A stretch of DNA of 64,000 bases from contig CALVAQ010000003.1 in the NCBI GenBank assembly GCA_944325595.1, forward strand, positions 1 through 64,000, given 5' to 3'. Positions within the stretch are counted from its first letter, which is position 1, and each line of letters begins with the position of its first letter. Position numbers and translations under genes: made by a program. Below are positions 24,810 through 34,700 of this stretch, one piece after another. Origin of the DNA: Candidatus Gastranaerophilales bacterium. Its GTDB lineage: Bacteria > Cyanobacteriota > Vampirovibrionia > Gastranaerophilales > Gastranaerophilaceae. Below the pieces are notes generated by a model. The model was given only the letters and a program-made list of their open reading frames with translations, was not told where the DNA came from and did not search any database.

Positions 24810-25712
24810 ATGACAAATCAAAAAGAAATATGGACACCTGAACAGGTAGAAAAATATTTACAAAGCCTAAAATCAGGTTCAAAACGAAGATTGCCAAATA
24901 ATGTATATGTCACAGAAAATTTTACATGGAATGAAGTATTAAGAACTGATGCAAGAAATATAGATATGCCGTCAAGACAAGTGTTGGAAAATTTAAAGAC
25001 AAGTGCAAATGTATTACAGAATTACAGAAACAAAGTTGGTAAACCAATAAAAATCACATCAAGCTGGAGAACACCGCAAGAGGTAATAAAAATAAGAAAA
25101 GAAGCTGTTAAACATAATTCTGCACTACCATCTGATACATCTTTACATTTAGAAGGATTAGCATTAGATTTTGTTGTTAATGGAATATCACCATTAACAG
25201 TTTATGACGATTTTAACAGAACACTTTTAGGAGAACTAGAAAGAGATGCAACTTATACTCATGTAGGATTACCAACCTTTTCAGAAAAATATCTAAGAAG
25301 AAATGGTATATATAGTGAAAAATTATATAAGAAACTAGATTTAGATGGTATAACTCTTACACCAAGAGAGGAAGAAAAGATAATAAAAAGACTTACTGCA
25401 AAAAATTGGCATTCTATTCCTTCAAATTTTGATGCCAAAGCAAATGTACAGGAGTATAAAAACTTTAAAACAAAAACTCAAATACCCAAAACAAATACAA
25501 CAACTTCAACATTCACTCAAACCAGACCTGCTCAAATGACAGCAGACAAAAGAACACCCGCTCAAAAGTTTGATGATGAAATCAGAACAAAATACCGGCT
25601 AATGCAGGAAGAAAGAAAAAAGCGGTACCCTGTAAACTTTGGTAAAGGCAAATCAAGCAACAAAGGTCGCTGGGTCACAATAAACGGCAATCATGTCTTC
25701 ATAGAGGATTAA
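24810..25712 (+). CDS. M15-type peptidase effector with shared C-terminal tail
   Basis: 300 residues. The N-terminal 155 residues match the M15 (M15_3-like) peptidoglycan peptidase fold: FTWNEVLRTDARNIDMP, substrate motif TSSWRTP (R87), and zinc ligands H113 and D120 in SLHLEGLALD and H151 in YTHVGL. A linker region leads to the tail at 248-300 (RTPAQKFDDEI, MQEERKKRYP, WVTINGNHVFIED) shared with two DUF6973-like proteins. There is no signal peptide, so export must use the tail, lysis, or another route. AAGGAG precedes the ATG. A phage endolysin origin is possible. Confidence 0.75.
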   Translation: MTNQKEIWTPEQVEKYLQSLKSGSKRRLPNNVYVTENFTWNEVLRTDARNIDMPSRQVLENLKTSANVLQNYRNKVGKPIKITSSWRTPQEVIKIRKEAVKHNSALPSDTSLHLEGLALDFVVNGISPLTVYDDFNRTLLGELERDATYTHVGLPTFSEKYLRRNGIYSEKLYKKLDLDGITLTPREEEKIIKRLTAKNWHSIPSNFDAKANVQEYKNFKTKTQIPKTNTTTSTFTQTRPAQMTADKRTPAQKFDDEIRTKYRLMQEERKKRYPVNFGKGKSSNKGRWVTINGNHVFIED

Positions 25713-25719
25713 TTCCGTG

Positions 25720-25754
25720 CCAAAGAGCAGGTATAAAAAATACCTGCTCTTTGG
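25720..25754 (+). terminator. Effector-associated hairpin 3
   Basis: CCAAAGAGCAGGTAT, AAAAA loop, and its perfect complement (15 bp), 7 nt after the effector stop. Third copy of this hairpin. Confidence 0.8.
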
Positions 25755-25808
25755 CTATTTACCGTACTTTGTTCAAGTTCTTAAATCCATCCTAACTATA
25801 AAAAAAAC

Positions 25809-25826
25809 AGCACCCTGACGGGTGCT
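25809..25826 (-). terminator. Terminator of tRNA-Gly
   Basis: AGCACCC-TGAC-GGGTGCT with a run of A on the plus strand, i.e. a T-tract on the minus strand, just downstream of the tRNA. Confidence 0.8.
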
Positions 25827-25836
25827 TATTTTTTTA

Positions 25837-25911
25837 TGGAGCGAGAGACGAGGCTCGAACTCGCGACCCCTTCCTTGGCAAGGAAGTGTTCTACCACTGA
25901 ACTACTCTCGC
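25837..25911 (-). tRNA. tRNA-Gly (anticodon GCC)
   Basis: Acceptor GCGAGAG pairs with CTCTCGC; D-arm, anticodon stem CTTCC/GGAAG with loop TTGCCAA, and T-arm GTTCGAGCC are intact. CCA is encoded. It marks one edge of the accessory island at 20-25.8 kb. Confidence 0.96.
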
Positions 25912-25953
25912 ATTCGGTAATTTTAATTATACATGGCAAATTTTATTTTTCAA

Positions 25954-27165
25954 CTATTTTGTTTTTGTTTTTACAAAAGCGATTTCATCCTTTTTATTCA
26001 CAATAGCTCCCGAGAGTTTTTTCTTCAAAATTTCATCGAGCATTTTTCCGATTTCTTTACCGTCTGTTACGCCAAGTTCTTTCAGGTCATTGCCTTTTAG
26101 TTCAATTCTGATTTTCGAAAGTTTTTCTATATAAATCAATGCTTCTTTTCTTTTTGTAAGCAGATAATATATCAAAACAGCCTCAGGTGCTCTTTTTTCA
26201 AAAAATTTGTATATATCATAATTTGAATTTAACATGCTCAAGTTCTCGGATAACAGAGTATCTCGGTCAGAAAAAACTTTTTTTTCTGCTCTTGTAAAAC
26301 AAAAAGCCTCAATAATTTCTTCATCTTTCAAAACACATCCGAGATAAACAAGCCATGGAAAATCAACATGATGATTTTCTAGCAGTGTTTGTATTTCAAG
26401 CCCCTTTATCTCCGGTTTTTGTGCATAAAAAAGTTTTTCTTCTCCGTTTGCAAGAAACATGTCAAAGATTTTTCCGGTATTGAGAGAAAAAGCCTGTTTT
26501 ATTTCTGACTTTATTCTTGTCCAGGAAATATCTTTGTGCAGCTGTTCATTTTGATATTTTTCCTGAAGTTCTTTTGTGTGTTTGTCACGATGAAAACCAA
26601 ATCTTGCCGCAAATTTCAATCCTCTGATTATTCTTGACGGATCTTCACAAAAACTGTTGTCATGCAGTACTTTTAGTGTTTTATTTTTTATGTCATCGAC
26701 CCCGCCTACGTAGTCTATTACGTCTCCAAAAGTTTCTTTATTCAATGAGATTGCAAGCGAGTTTATTGTAAAATCTCTTCTGTACACATCCTCCTGCAAA
26801 GAGCAGCCTATCCTGACTGCGACAGGCAGATGTCCTCTTTTGGGGTAAAATTCTTGTCTGGTTGAAGCAAAATCAATCTCTGTGTTTTCGGAAAAAAGTA
26901 CTTTTGCTGTTTTTAGTTTGTCTTGTACCTGTAAAATTTTGCAGAGTTTTTCATCAGCCAGTTTGTGGCAAAATTCAACCGCATCTCCTTCAACAGTTAC
27001 ATCTATATCAAAAATTTCTTTTTTTAAAAACAAATCCCTGACAACCCCGCCGATTAAATATATCTTGAATCCGTATTTTTCGGCAGTTTTGGAGCATGAC
27101 AAAAGCGCTTTTTGAACATTTTCAGAAAGCCGGTGTTCTATTTTGTCTTTGAGATTGATTGGCAT
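25954..27165 (-). CDS. cca: CCA-adding tRNA nucleotidyltransferase / poly(A) polymerase family
   Basis: Adds or repairs the 3' CCA of tRNAs. 403 residues, class II nucleotidyltransferase. The N-terminal head has LIGGVVRDLFLKKEIFDIDV (GG and DxD catalytic motif), then RRDFTINSLAISL and DPSRIIRGLKFAARFGF. No HD domain is apparent in the C-terminal half, so it is probably a pure CCA or A/CC-adding form; which cannot be decided by eye. It follows the HTH/coiled-coil gene after 12 bp and is likely co-transcribed with it. Confidence 0.92.
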   Translation of the reverse strand: MPINLKDKIEHRLSENVQKALLSCSKTAEKYGFKIYLIGGVVRDLFLKKEIFDIDVTVEGDAVEFCHKLADEKLCKILQVQDKLKTAKVLFSENTEIDFASTRQEFYPKRGHLPVAVRIGCSLQEDVYRRDFTINSLAISLNKETFGDVIDYVGGVDDIKNKTLKVLHDNSFCEDPSRIIRGLKFAARFGFHRDKHTKELQEKYQNEQLHKDISWTRIKSEIKQAFSLNTGKIFDMFLANGEEKLFYAQKPEIKGLEIQTLLENHHVDFPWLVYLGCVLKDEEIIEAFCFTRAEKKVFSDRDTLLSENLSMLNSNYDIYKFFEKRAPEAVLIYYLLTKRKEALIYIEKLSKIRIELKGNDLKELGVTDGKEIGKMLDEILKKKLSGAIVNKKDEIAFVKTKTK

Positions 27166-27177
27166 TTGTTTTTGTTT

Positions 27178-27897
27178 CTAAGGGTTTTTTATGTATACAT
27201 TACCAAACAATTTTACAAAAGAATTGCTGTCTTTTTCAAGCTCTTCTATTTTTTTAATCAGAGCTTTGTTGTCAGCAACAAGTTCATCAATCTTTTCAAC
27301 CAGAAGCTGGTTATCTTTTTTGTATTCGCCAAGCTGAACAGCATCTTCTATAAAATCTGTTCTTTTAATAAATTCTGATACATCAGAAGTTATCTTTCTT
27401 GCAATAGATTCAGCAAGAACAGCCAGAGTCTGGTTTGAAATATCGAGTGTAATATTTTTGAGTTCGTTTTCAACTTCTTTGTTAACTTCGTTGATAATAG
27501 TAACCGGCAGTTCCTGAACATAGTTTGCTTCTGCGGGTTCAGTTTCTTCTCTGTTTTCTCCTTGCGGTTCCGGTGTTTCCGGAATTTCGTTGTATTCAAA
27601 AGTTTCTTCTTGCGGCGAAACAGGTTCGGGCTCTGTTACTTCTTCCGAAACTTCTACTGCTATATCAACGGGTTTTATTTCATCTTTGTCTATTATATTT
27701 ATTTCTGTTTTGGATTCTTTTTGCTTCAATCCGTTTCTGATTTTTTCAACAGCCATGTCATCAAAAAACTCAACACCCTGAGCATCTTCATAAATCGGTT
27801 CTATTTTCCAATTTTTGATAAACGCCTCTAAAAGAAAGTTGTCGAGAAATAAATCTTCGCTGTTTAAAGTATCTATGATTTGCTGTTTACTGAACAT
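27178..27897 (-). CDS. HTH-like protein with acidic linker and C-terminal coiled coil
   Basis: 239 residues from the ATG at 27897 (GAGGG upstream). N-terminal 60 residues resemble a MerR-like winged helix (FSKQQIIDTLNSEDLFLDN, VEFFDDMAVEKIRNGL). An acidic Pro/Glu linker (about 70-125) follows, then helices with heptad periodicity (LLVEKIDELVADNKALIKKI) to the end. The layout matches the protein at 7313-7987 although linker composition is opposite (acidic versus Ala/Lys). The gene leads a two-gene unit with cca. Possibly a DNA-binding structural protein; function unknown. Confidence 0.6.
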   Translation of the reverse strand: MFSKQQIIDTLNSEDLFLDNFLLEAFIKNWKIEPIYEDAQGVEFFDDMAVEKIRNGLKQKESKTEINIIDKDEIKPVDIAVEVSEEVTEPEPVSPQEETFEYNEIPETPEPQGENREETEPAEANYVQELPVTIINEVNKEVENELKNITLDISNQTLAVLAESIARKITSDVSEFIKRTDFIEDAVQLGEYKKDNQLLVEKIDELVADNKALIKKIEELEKDSNSFVKLFGNVYIKNP

Positions 27898-28030
27898 TTG
27901 AACCCTCTTGTTACTAACAATGATAATATACTTTTCACAAAAAAGAAATAAATTGTAACAATAACGGAAACTTTTTTTAAACTCTTTCGTCATAGAAAAA
28001 AAGAGAGGATATATAGTTGAGGAATGTTAA

Positions 28031-29005
28031 ATGAATAGTTTGGCACAGGATTTTGTGCTCAATAGTCTTGAGCAGGAAAGAGAGAGGATAGCCGAAAACA
28101 CAGCTGCAGCCATTGAGACAGAAGAAGAGGCAGGCACTGAGAATATTGAAACTTTCAGCACAATAGTAAAGAAAAACGATATTTTGCAAAACTACCTTAA
28201 AGATATAGGTCGTGTAAAACTCTTAAAAACTGCAGAAGAACGAGAACTCGGCAAAAAAATTAAAGAATGCAAAGGCAAAGAGGCAAAACTTGCCAAGAAA
28301 AAGCTTGTACAGGCAAACTTGAGACTTGTTGTGAGTATTGCAAAAAAATACATCGGACAGGGCGTTTTATTTATGGATCTTGTGCAGGAAGGCTCTTTAG
28401 GACTCATGAAAGCTGCGGAAAAATTTGATTATACAAAAGGGTTCAAGTTCAGTACCTATGCGACGTGGTGGATAAAACAGTCAATTGTAAGAGCAATCTC
28501 AAATCATTCAAGAACAATCCGAATACCGGTACATATGACTGACAAAATCAGATTGTACAAAAAAGTCTGTGCCCGGCTTTCGGCAGATTTAAACAGAGAA
28601 CCTACAGAAGAAGAAATTGCAAAAAAACTCGGTTTGAGCTGCAAAAAACTTGAGAGTATAAAAAATGCAATCTTCAAAGACCCAGTGAGTCTGGATACAC
28701 CTATTGCAGAAGATTTGGTGCTTGAAGATTACGTTGCTGATGACTCTTACCGTACACCGGATATAAAAACCCAGTCTGCTTTTTTGTATAAAGATGTGAT
28801 GTCGGTTTTGAATTTTTTGAATCAAAGAGAAAAAACTATTTTGATAAAACGCTTCGGGTTGGACGGCTCAAACAAAAAAACACTGGAAGAAATCGGGAAA
28901 TCCATGGGCTTTTCCAAAGAAAGAATAAGACAGATTGAAAATATTGCAATAAAAAAACTCAAAGAAAGAGACGATGTGCATCATTTGCTTGAATATCTGA
29001 ATTAA
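28031..29005 (+). CDS. RNA polymerase sigma factor, sigma-70 group 1/2 (RpoD/SigA-like)
   Basis: 324 residues. Region 1.2 ([22 protein letters not shown]), region 2 ([31 protein letters not shown] as separate blocks; [18 protein letters not shown]), region 3 and region 4 with the final HTH ([19 protein letters not shown]) are all present. There is no long region 1.1. It could be the primary sigma or a cyanobacterial-style group 2 sigma; the short N-terminus leaves this open. GAGGA precedes the ATG and a terminator follows. Confidence 0.92.
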   Translation: MNSLAQDFVLNSLEQERERIAENTAAAIETEEEAGTENIETFSTIVKKNDILQNYLKDIGRVKLLKTAEERELGKKIKECKGKEAKLAKKKLVQANLRLVVSIAKKYIGQGVLFMDLVQEGSLGLMKAAEKFDYTKGFKFSTYATWWIKQSIVRAISNHSRTIRIPVHMTDKIRLYKKVCARLSADLNREPTEEEIAKKLGLSCKKLESIKNAIFKDPVSLDTPIAEDLVLEDYVADDSYRTPDIKTQSAFLYKDVMSVLNFLNQREKTILIKRFGLDGSNKKTLEEIGKSMGFSKERIRQIENIAIKKLKERDDVHHLLEYLN

Positions 29006-29078
29006 AAATCGTCTGGCAAAAAACCTTGAAAGAAGCAATTCTTTTAAGACATCTTAAACTCCTTAGTGACGCTATTTT

Positions 29079-29109
29079 AGCAAAACCCTAAAAAGGTTTT
29101 GCTTTTTTT
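29079..29109 (+). terminator. Rho-independent terminator of the sigma factor gene
   Basis: AGCAAAACC pairs with GGTTTTGCT, followed by a run of eight T. Confidence 0.88.
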
Positions 29110-29164
29110 TGATTGTAAAAATATAAATTTGTTTTTCCTCACATTTTTTTGCAATAATAGCTCT

Positions 29165-30301
29165 ATGCATATACAGCCTTTCAAAGTAGAAGAGTGGATG
29201 AATGAATACGAAAAGTATTGCAAATACGATCTTGGCAATACTACCGTGAATACTCTCACGCTTGAAAAACTTTTTGAAATCTGTGAAGTCGACAAACAAT
29301 ATTTTTTAAACAAGCTTTGCGTAAATTCTCTCGGATACGGATATGTAAAAGGAAATCCGGATTTCAAAAAAGGAATATCAAAACTGTACAAAAATGTTTC
29401 ACAGGATGAAATCATTACAACTATCGGTACGGCAGGCGCAAACCATCTTGTATTTTATTCTCTTGTCGAACCGGAGGACGAGGTTATTTCTGTTTTGCCT
29501 ACTTATCAGCAGCTTTATTCCATTCCGGAGTCTTTTGGCGCAAATGTAAAATATCTACATCTGAAACCGGAGAACAACTTTCTGCCTGACCTCGAAGAAT
29601 TGAATAATTTGGTTTCCGAAAATACAAAGCTCATCTGTTTGAACAATCCGAACAATCCTACAGGTGCGTTGATGGATGAAATTTTTTTGAAAAAAATTGT
29701 TGAAATTGCAAAAAAATCAGATGCATATATTCTGTGTGATGAAGTATATAGAGGACTAAATCAGGAAGACATTGAGACTCCGTCTATTGTTGGTTTGTAT
29801 GAAAAAGGAATCAGTACATCAGGCATGTCAAAAACATTTTCGCTTGCCGGTTTAAGACTCGGCTGGACTGTTTCAAAAGATAAATCTTTTTTAAAAAAGG
29901 CTTTTTCTCACAGAGAATACAATATGATTTCCTGTTCCGTGAGTGATGAGACCGTTGCTGCGCTGGCGCTCGAAAATGCATCAAAGATTGTTGAAAGAAA
30001 CAAAAAAACAATAAGAGAAAATCTAAAAATACTCGATAGCTGGGTAAAAAATGAAAAACTTGTTCGTTATGTCAAACCGCAGGCGGGTACTACGGCTCTG
30101 GTTTTTTATGATGCGGACATAAGTTCAAAAGACCTTTGTGACAAACTTGCAAAGAAGTGCGGAGTGTTTTTGACACCCGGTTTTTGTTTTGAATTGGAGT
30201 ATTGTTTCAGAATAGGTTACTGCAAAGACAAAGAACAACTCAAAAAAGGACTGGAAAAGATTAGCAGTCTGCTGCATTCAATTACCGCTCATCCTGTCTA
30301 A
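29165..30301 (+). CDS. Class I/II PLP-dependent aminotransferase
   Basis: 378 residues from the ATG at 29165. Fold type I aminotransferase: NNPNNPTGALM (the conserved Asn), CDEVYRGL, and the PLP lysine in SGMSKTFSLAGLRLGW, plus FRIGYC near the C-terminus carrying the substrate-binding Arg. The length is normal. Sequence flavour is close to aspartate/aromatic aminotransferases and capreomycidine synthase-like enzymes; the substrate cannot be fixed. It is followed by a separate promoter for the next gene. A longer frame from 29099 overlaps the upstream terminator and is rejected. Confidence 0.85.
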   Translation: MHIQPFKVEEWMNEYEKYCKYDLGNTTVNTLTLEKLFEICEVDKQYFLNKLCVNSLGYGYVKGNPDFKKGISKLYKNVSQDEIITTIGTAGANHLVFYSLVEPEDEVISVLPTYQQLYSIPESFGANVKYLHLKPENNFLPDLEELNNLVSENTKLICLNNPNNPTGALMDEIFLKKIVEIAKKSDAYILCDEVYRGLNQEDIETPSIVGLYEKGISTSGMSKTFSLAGLRLGWTVSKDKSFLKKAFSHREYNMISCSVSDETVAALALENASKIVERNKKTIRENLKILDSWVKNEKLVRYVKPQAGTTALVFYDADISSKDLCDKLAKKCGVFLTPGFCFELEYCFRIGYCKDKEQLKKGLEKISSLLHSITAHPV

Positions 30302-30407
30302 GTTATCTGTAATACAAAAGTAATCCAAAGAGCTTGTTTTAATACTGTTGTTTTGATGCAATGATTGGACTTGTTTAATATACAGGTTAGATATGTGTCA
30401 AAATCTG

Positions 30408-30436
30408 TTGACTATACTGAAATTTTAGGACAAAAT
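30408..30436 (+). promoter_or_regulatory. Sigma-70 promoter of the acyltransferase gene, leaderless
   Basis: TTGACT, 17-nt spacer, CAAAAT, then 6 nt and the ATG at 30443. The -35/-10 spacing is ideal and the start site would coincide with the start codon. Confidence 0.6.
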
Positions 30437-30442
30437 AACACC

Positions 30443-31537
30443 ATGCAGACAGAAGAGAAAAAAGAATTTTCCAACAAAGTCAATGTCTTAAAGGCATTTG
30501 CCATTTTGCTTGTAGTGTCCGGACACCTGGAGTTTTCTTTGTTTGGAATGTTTACACCTTATTCTTTTCAGCTTGCTTTGTTTTTCTTTATTTCCGGATA
30601 TCTTTTTAAAGAAAAATATCTGAATGATATTGCTGCGTTTGTGCAGAGAAGAACAAAAAGTCTTTTGCTGCCGTATTTTTTGTACAATGCGTTTTATCTG
30701 GGCGTAACGGTACTGATAGCAAAACTGACGGGAAAATTCTGGGGAATGCCGGTTAGTTTAAAAAACTTTTTTATTACTCCGTTTTTGAACGGACATCAGT
30801 TTGATTTGTCGTGTCCGTTGTGGTTTGTGACACAGTTGTTTATGACAATGATGGTTTTTCTGTTTTTATTCAGAGTATTGAAAAAAATAAAAGACAACAG
30901 TCTTTTTCATCTGATATTTTTTACAATTTTAGGCGTTACGGCAATTCCTCTGTCAAAAATTATTCACCTTGATGCATTCACGCTTGTGGCTGTCAGGATA
31001 ATGTTTTCAATATTTTTTGTTTATCTTGGATACTATTACAGAAATTTTGTTGAAGACAAAATTGATATTTTTACATACAAATGGTTCTGGACAATTATCG
31101 TCATACAATCTGTTTTGTGGCTGTTTAACAGGGATTTTGACCCCGAGCATGGTATAGGCTTGAGTTATGTGCTTGTTTGGGCAAGATTTGACCAGCAGCT
31201 TGTTGTCCCTGTGATTACTGCCGTAACAGGTATCTGGGCATCTTTGTGGGTTTTGAAAATAACCTATCCTTACTTAAAAGATTCAAAATTTGTCAGATTG
31301 ATGGGAGAAAATACATACCATATCATGGCAAATCATTTGCTTGTTATGTATATAATCACTGCAATTTTCTTTTATTTTAACGGAATTCCTATCTCCGAGA
31401 GGGCAAAGCATGATGTTTATTGGATATACAATCCCGTTCAGACGACATATTTGTATTTTGTATTGACAATGTTTATCTGTACATATATTGGCGCCGGTCT
31501 CAGATGGATAAAAAACAGATTTTTTAAAAATATTTAG
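30443..31537 (+). CDS. Acyltransferase 3 family membrane protein
   Basis: 364 residues with about ten hydrophobic segments. The N-terminus has the family pattern: NVLKAFAILLVVSGHLEF, with the conserved His after the first segment, and later FFISGYLFKEKY and RRTKSLLLPYFLYN. Such enzymes transfer acetyl or other acyl groups onto surface sugars or peptidoglycan in the inner membrane. The acceptor is unknown. Start chosen at 30443 because a well-spaced promoter ends 6 nt before it; the longer frame from 30365 would overlap that promoter. Confidence 0.88.
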   Translation: MQTEEKKEFSNKVNVLKAFAILLVVSGHLEFSLFGMFTPYSFQLALFFFISGYLFKEKYLNDIAAFVQRRTKSLLLPYFLYNAFYLGVTVLIAKLTGKFWGMPVSLKNFFITPFLNGHQFDLSCPLWFVTQLFMTMMVFLFLFRVLKKIKDNSLFHLIFFTILGVTAIPLSKIIHLDAFTLVAVRIMFSIFFVYLGYYYRNFVEDKIDIFTYKWFWTIIVIQSVLWLFNRDFDPEHGIGLSYVLVWARFDQQLVVPVITAVTGIWASLWVLKITYPYLKDSKFVRLMGENTYHIMANHLLVMYIITAIFFYFNGIPISERAKHDVYWIYNPVQTTYLYFVLTMFICTYIGAGLRWIKNRFFKNI

Positions 31538-31540
31538 TTT

Positions 31541-31602
31541 CTAACGCTCTTCGCTGCGGGGCTGTCGGTTTGAGGCGGCAGCCGTGGCACCGGTTAGAAT
31601 GC
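31541..31602. repeat. Copy C of the GC-rich dispersed repeat
   Basis: CTAACGC...GAGGCGGCAGCCGTG and CACCGGTTAGAATGC; similar to copies at 5145, 12590 and 37563. Terminal CTAAC/GTTAG are inverted. Confidence 0.5.
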
Positions 31603-31743
31603 TTAGAGTTTTACAAAATGTAATTTTAAACATTTGTAAACTTTTGTAAAACATGTGTTTTTGAATCCTAAAGTTTTGACCCGAATATTCCGAATACATG
31701 ACTACAGTTGAAATATCAGGGAAAAATATAAGGAGTATTTGCT

Positions 31744-34700
31744 ATGACAAACATTGGTTCAAACGGTTATTATTTAGGACAATTTACAGGTTCTGACTTT
31801 ATAAAAAAATATGACAAAGATGGTGATGGTAAAGTTACTGCAGAAGAAGTTGATGCAGTGCTTAATGCTGAAAAAGATAATGCAGCAAATTCTTCAAATA
31901 ACACTACTACAAATAACAACAATCAGACAAACGATTTGCCTTCACAAGGAGCAACAACAAACGATTTGCCCCTTGACTTTACTTTTGGCAATGTAGTTAC
32001 TGATTATGATTCTGAAGCAACAGACGGCAAAACAGTATATGATAACCAAAATGATGCAAGAAAAGCTTTCAATAGTATGAAAGAGTCTTATATAGAATCT
32101 TATATCGGACAACTTTTGGAAAGCGGATATAATCTTTCCGAAGAAGAGAAAAAAGACTTAATCAGCTTTTTGAACACAAAATCAGCTGCTTTCATTAACC
32201 AGTATTTCAACAAAAATGCTCAGGGTCCGTATGATATGGAAGCTATTTCTGCAGCATACACAGAAAATATTCAGGCTCTCCTTCAGGCAAGAAATGAAAA
32301 GAAAGCCGAAGTTGAAGCAAAAATGAATGCATACAAACAAAACAGCTCTGCAAGTTTTGATGAATTGCTTGCTTTGATTGATGCTGCTGATGATGAATAC
32401 ATTACAGACAGCGAATATGAAGGCATCATTGAACAGGCTATCAATTACATTATCGGAGCTATGTTGAACGGTGAAGATATCTCTGTATTCCTTAACAAAA
32501 TCAATCCGAACAATCAGAATGCTCAGTACTACAGACAGGCAATGGAATATATTAATACAGTAATGAATTCTGCAAACCCGGAACAGCAAGCATTGTATTT
32601 GGATTATGCCGAAACAGCTCTTAAAAAATACCTCGGACAAAAAGCAAATGACGGTTCATCAGCTATTGTTGATGCAGCATATGCCCAGCAAAAAGAAAAT
32701 CAAAAACAAGCAGCAATGGGTGATGTAAATGCTGTTAATGATGACAGAATGGAAGCATACTCTCAAGAGCTTGAAGCACAGGTAGAAGCAGGCGAATTAA
32801 CTAAAGAAGAAGCCGAAGCAAAATTGGCAGAATATCAGAAAAAACTTGAAAATATTTCAGAAGCATATCTCAATCAAGACAGCTATGGTGTTGATGTTCA
32901 AAAAGATTATGCAGCATTTATTGACAAAGTAGAAGAAGACTACGAAGCTGTTTCTGAAGAAATTGCTCAAAATTCGGATTCCGAAGCAGCATATCAAGAC
33001 CTTAAAAACAAAGTAGAAGATGCAGGTTTGTATGCTGATACTGAAGAAACTGAAGAAATAATGGATGCAACAAAAGACTTTATTGTTACTTCAATGCTCA
33101 GCGGAGAAGAAAATAGCGTTCTCGCTGCAATAATGCCGAATTATACAAACAACAAAAACTATAAAGAAGCAAAAGCTCTTCTTGATGGATTGGCTACTTC
33201 TGCTACACCTCAAGCAGACTATGAAAAAGCTATGCAGCTGATAGAAGAAATGCTTTCAGATTTGGATACAGATTTTGAAACAATCCAAACAGGTGTAGAA
33301 AACGAAGAAACAAGACGTGCAGAAGCACTCAAAGCAGAAAATATTGAAAAATACACAAACACTCTCACTACATCCATTGATGAACTTGTTGAAGATTATT
33401 CAAACTCAGATGAAATTGTTGAATTGAGCGAAGCAGACAGAGATGCAGCAGAAGCAAAAGTTGACAAATATAAAACAAAAATGAACGCAGCTCTTGAAGC
33501 ATTCCTTGCTCAGTACACAGGTGACGGTACAAATATTGAAGAAGAATTCAACGATTTTGTTGAAAATATTGAAGCTGAATATAAAGAAGTCAAAGATGAA
33601 ATCGGAAATGGTAATGACCTTGACGAAGAACTTCTTCAGGAAATTCAGGATGCCGGTATAAGCATCAGCGATGCCGAACAGGATGATATCAGCAATGCTG
33701 CAGTAAACTATGTTATCAATCAGGTTGTTAATGAAAACGGTGATACTACATTAGTTGAAAATCTCTATTCCGGTTTGGCAGGAAACGACAAATACAAAGA
33801 AGCTATCTCTCTTCTTGAAAATCTCGAAGGCTCAATTACTCCGAAAGAAGATTACGAAAAAGCAAAAGCTCTCCTTGAAGAAGCATTTGCTGAAGTATAC
33901 AACGAAGATACTATGCAGGACGCAGCAGACGTTGAAGAAAGCAAAAATGTAAATCTTCAGCCCGGTGAATTGACAGAAGGCATCTGGGGCTATGAAAGAA
34001 ATGAAACATATGCCGGTGAAGATGGCGCTAAAGATGATCTGGTTATTCCGACATATACTATAGAAGACGGCAAAATTGTATGGACAAACAGCAATGATAA
34101 AGCCGATATTGAAAAATCTTTCTCTGAACTTCGTGAAAGAATTCATGAACAAATGAGAGAACAGCTTGGCGACCTCTATACTGAAGCAGATATTGATGCA
34201 TATCTTGATCAGGCAATCTACAATATGGCTTTGAATCTTGAAAATCCGTTTGCAAGCAATTCCGTCAAGTCAATTATCGATGCTACTCTCGTAGAATTCA
34301 ACAAAATTGCTACGGCAGGTCTGCACGGTGAAGAAATTGAAACACCTGTAATAGAAGGACTTGATAAATCTGTTATCCTCAGCAATGCAGGTAAGGCTGA
34401 TGATTACAACACAGGTGCAGTAGACTGCAGCGGAAGACGTAAAAACTGGGGCAACGCAACAGATGATTACAATAATAATGCAACAAACAGGCTGAATGCA
34501 ATCAAAGATGCAGCTATTGAAGCAATCAAGGCTCAACTTGGTGATGCATATGTTGATGCTGATATTCAAGATATGCTTGATAATGTAATTAGTGCTACTG
34601 TCAATGAATGTCCCAAAAAGGATGTTGCTAAAGATGATTGGTTCTTTGGAACAATTGAATACTGGAACTGGCAGTATAATACACAAGATTTGTACGACCT

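Noticed and set aside
20000..25800. Intact prophage
   Set aside because: The M15 enzyme and tail motif have a phage flavour, but no capsid, terminase, tail, integrase or replication gene is present.
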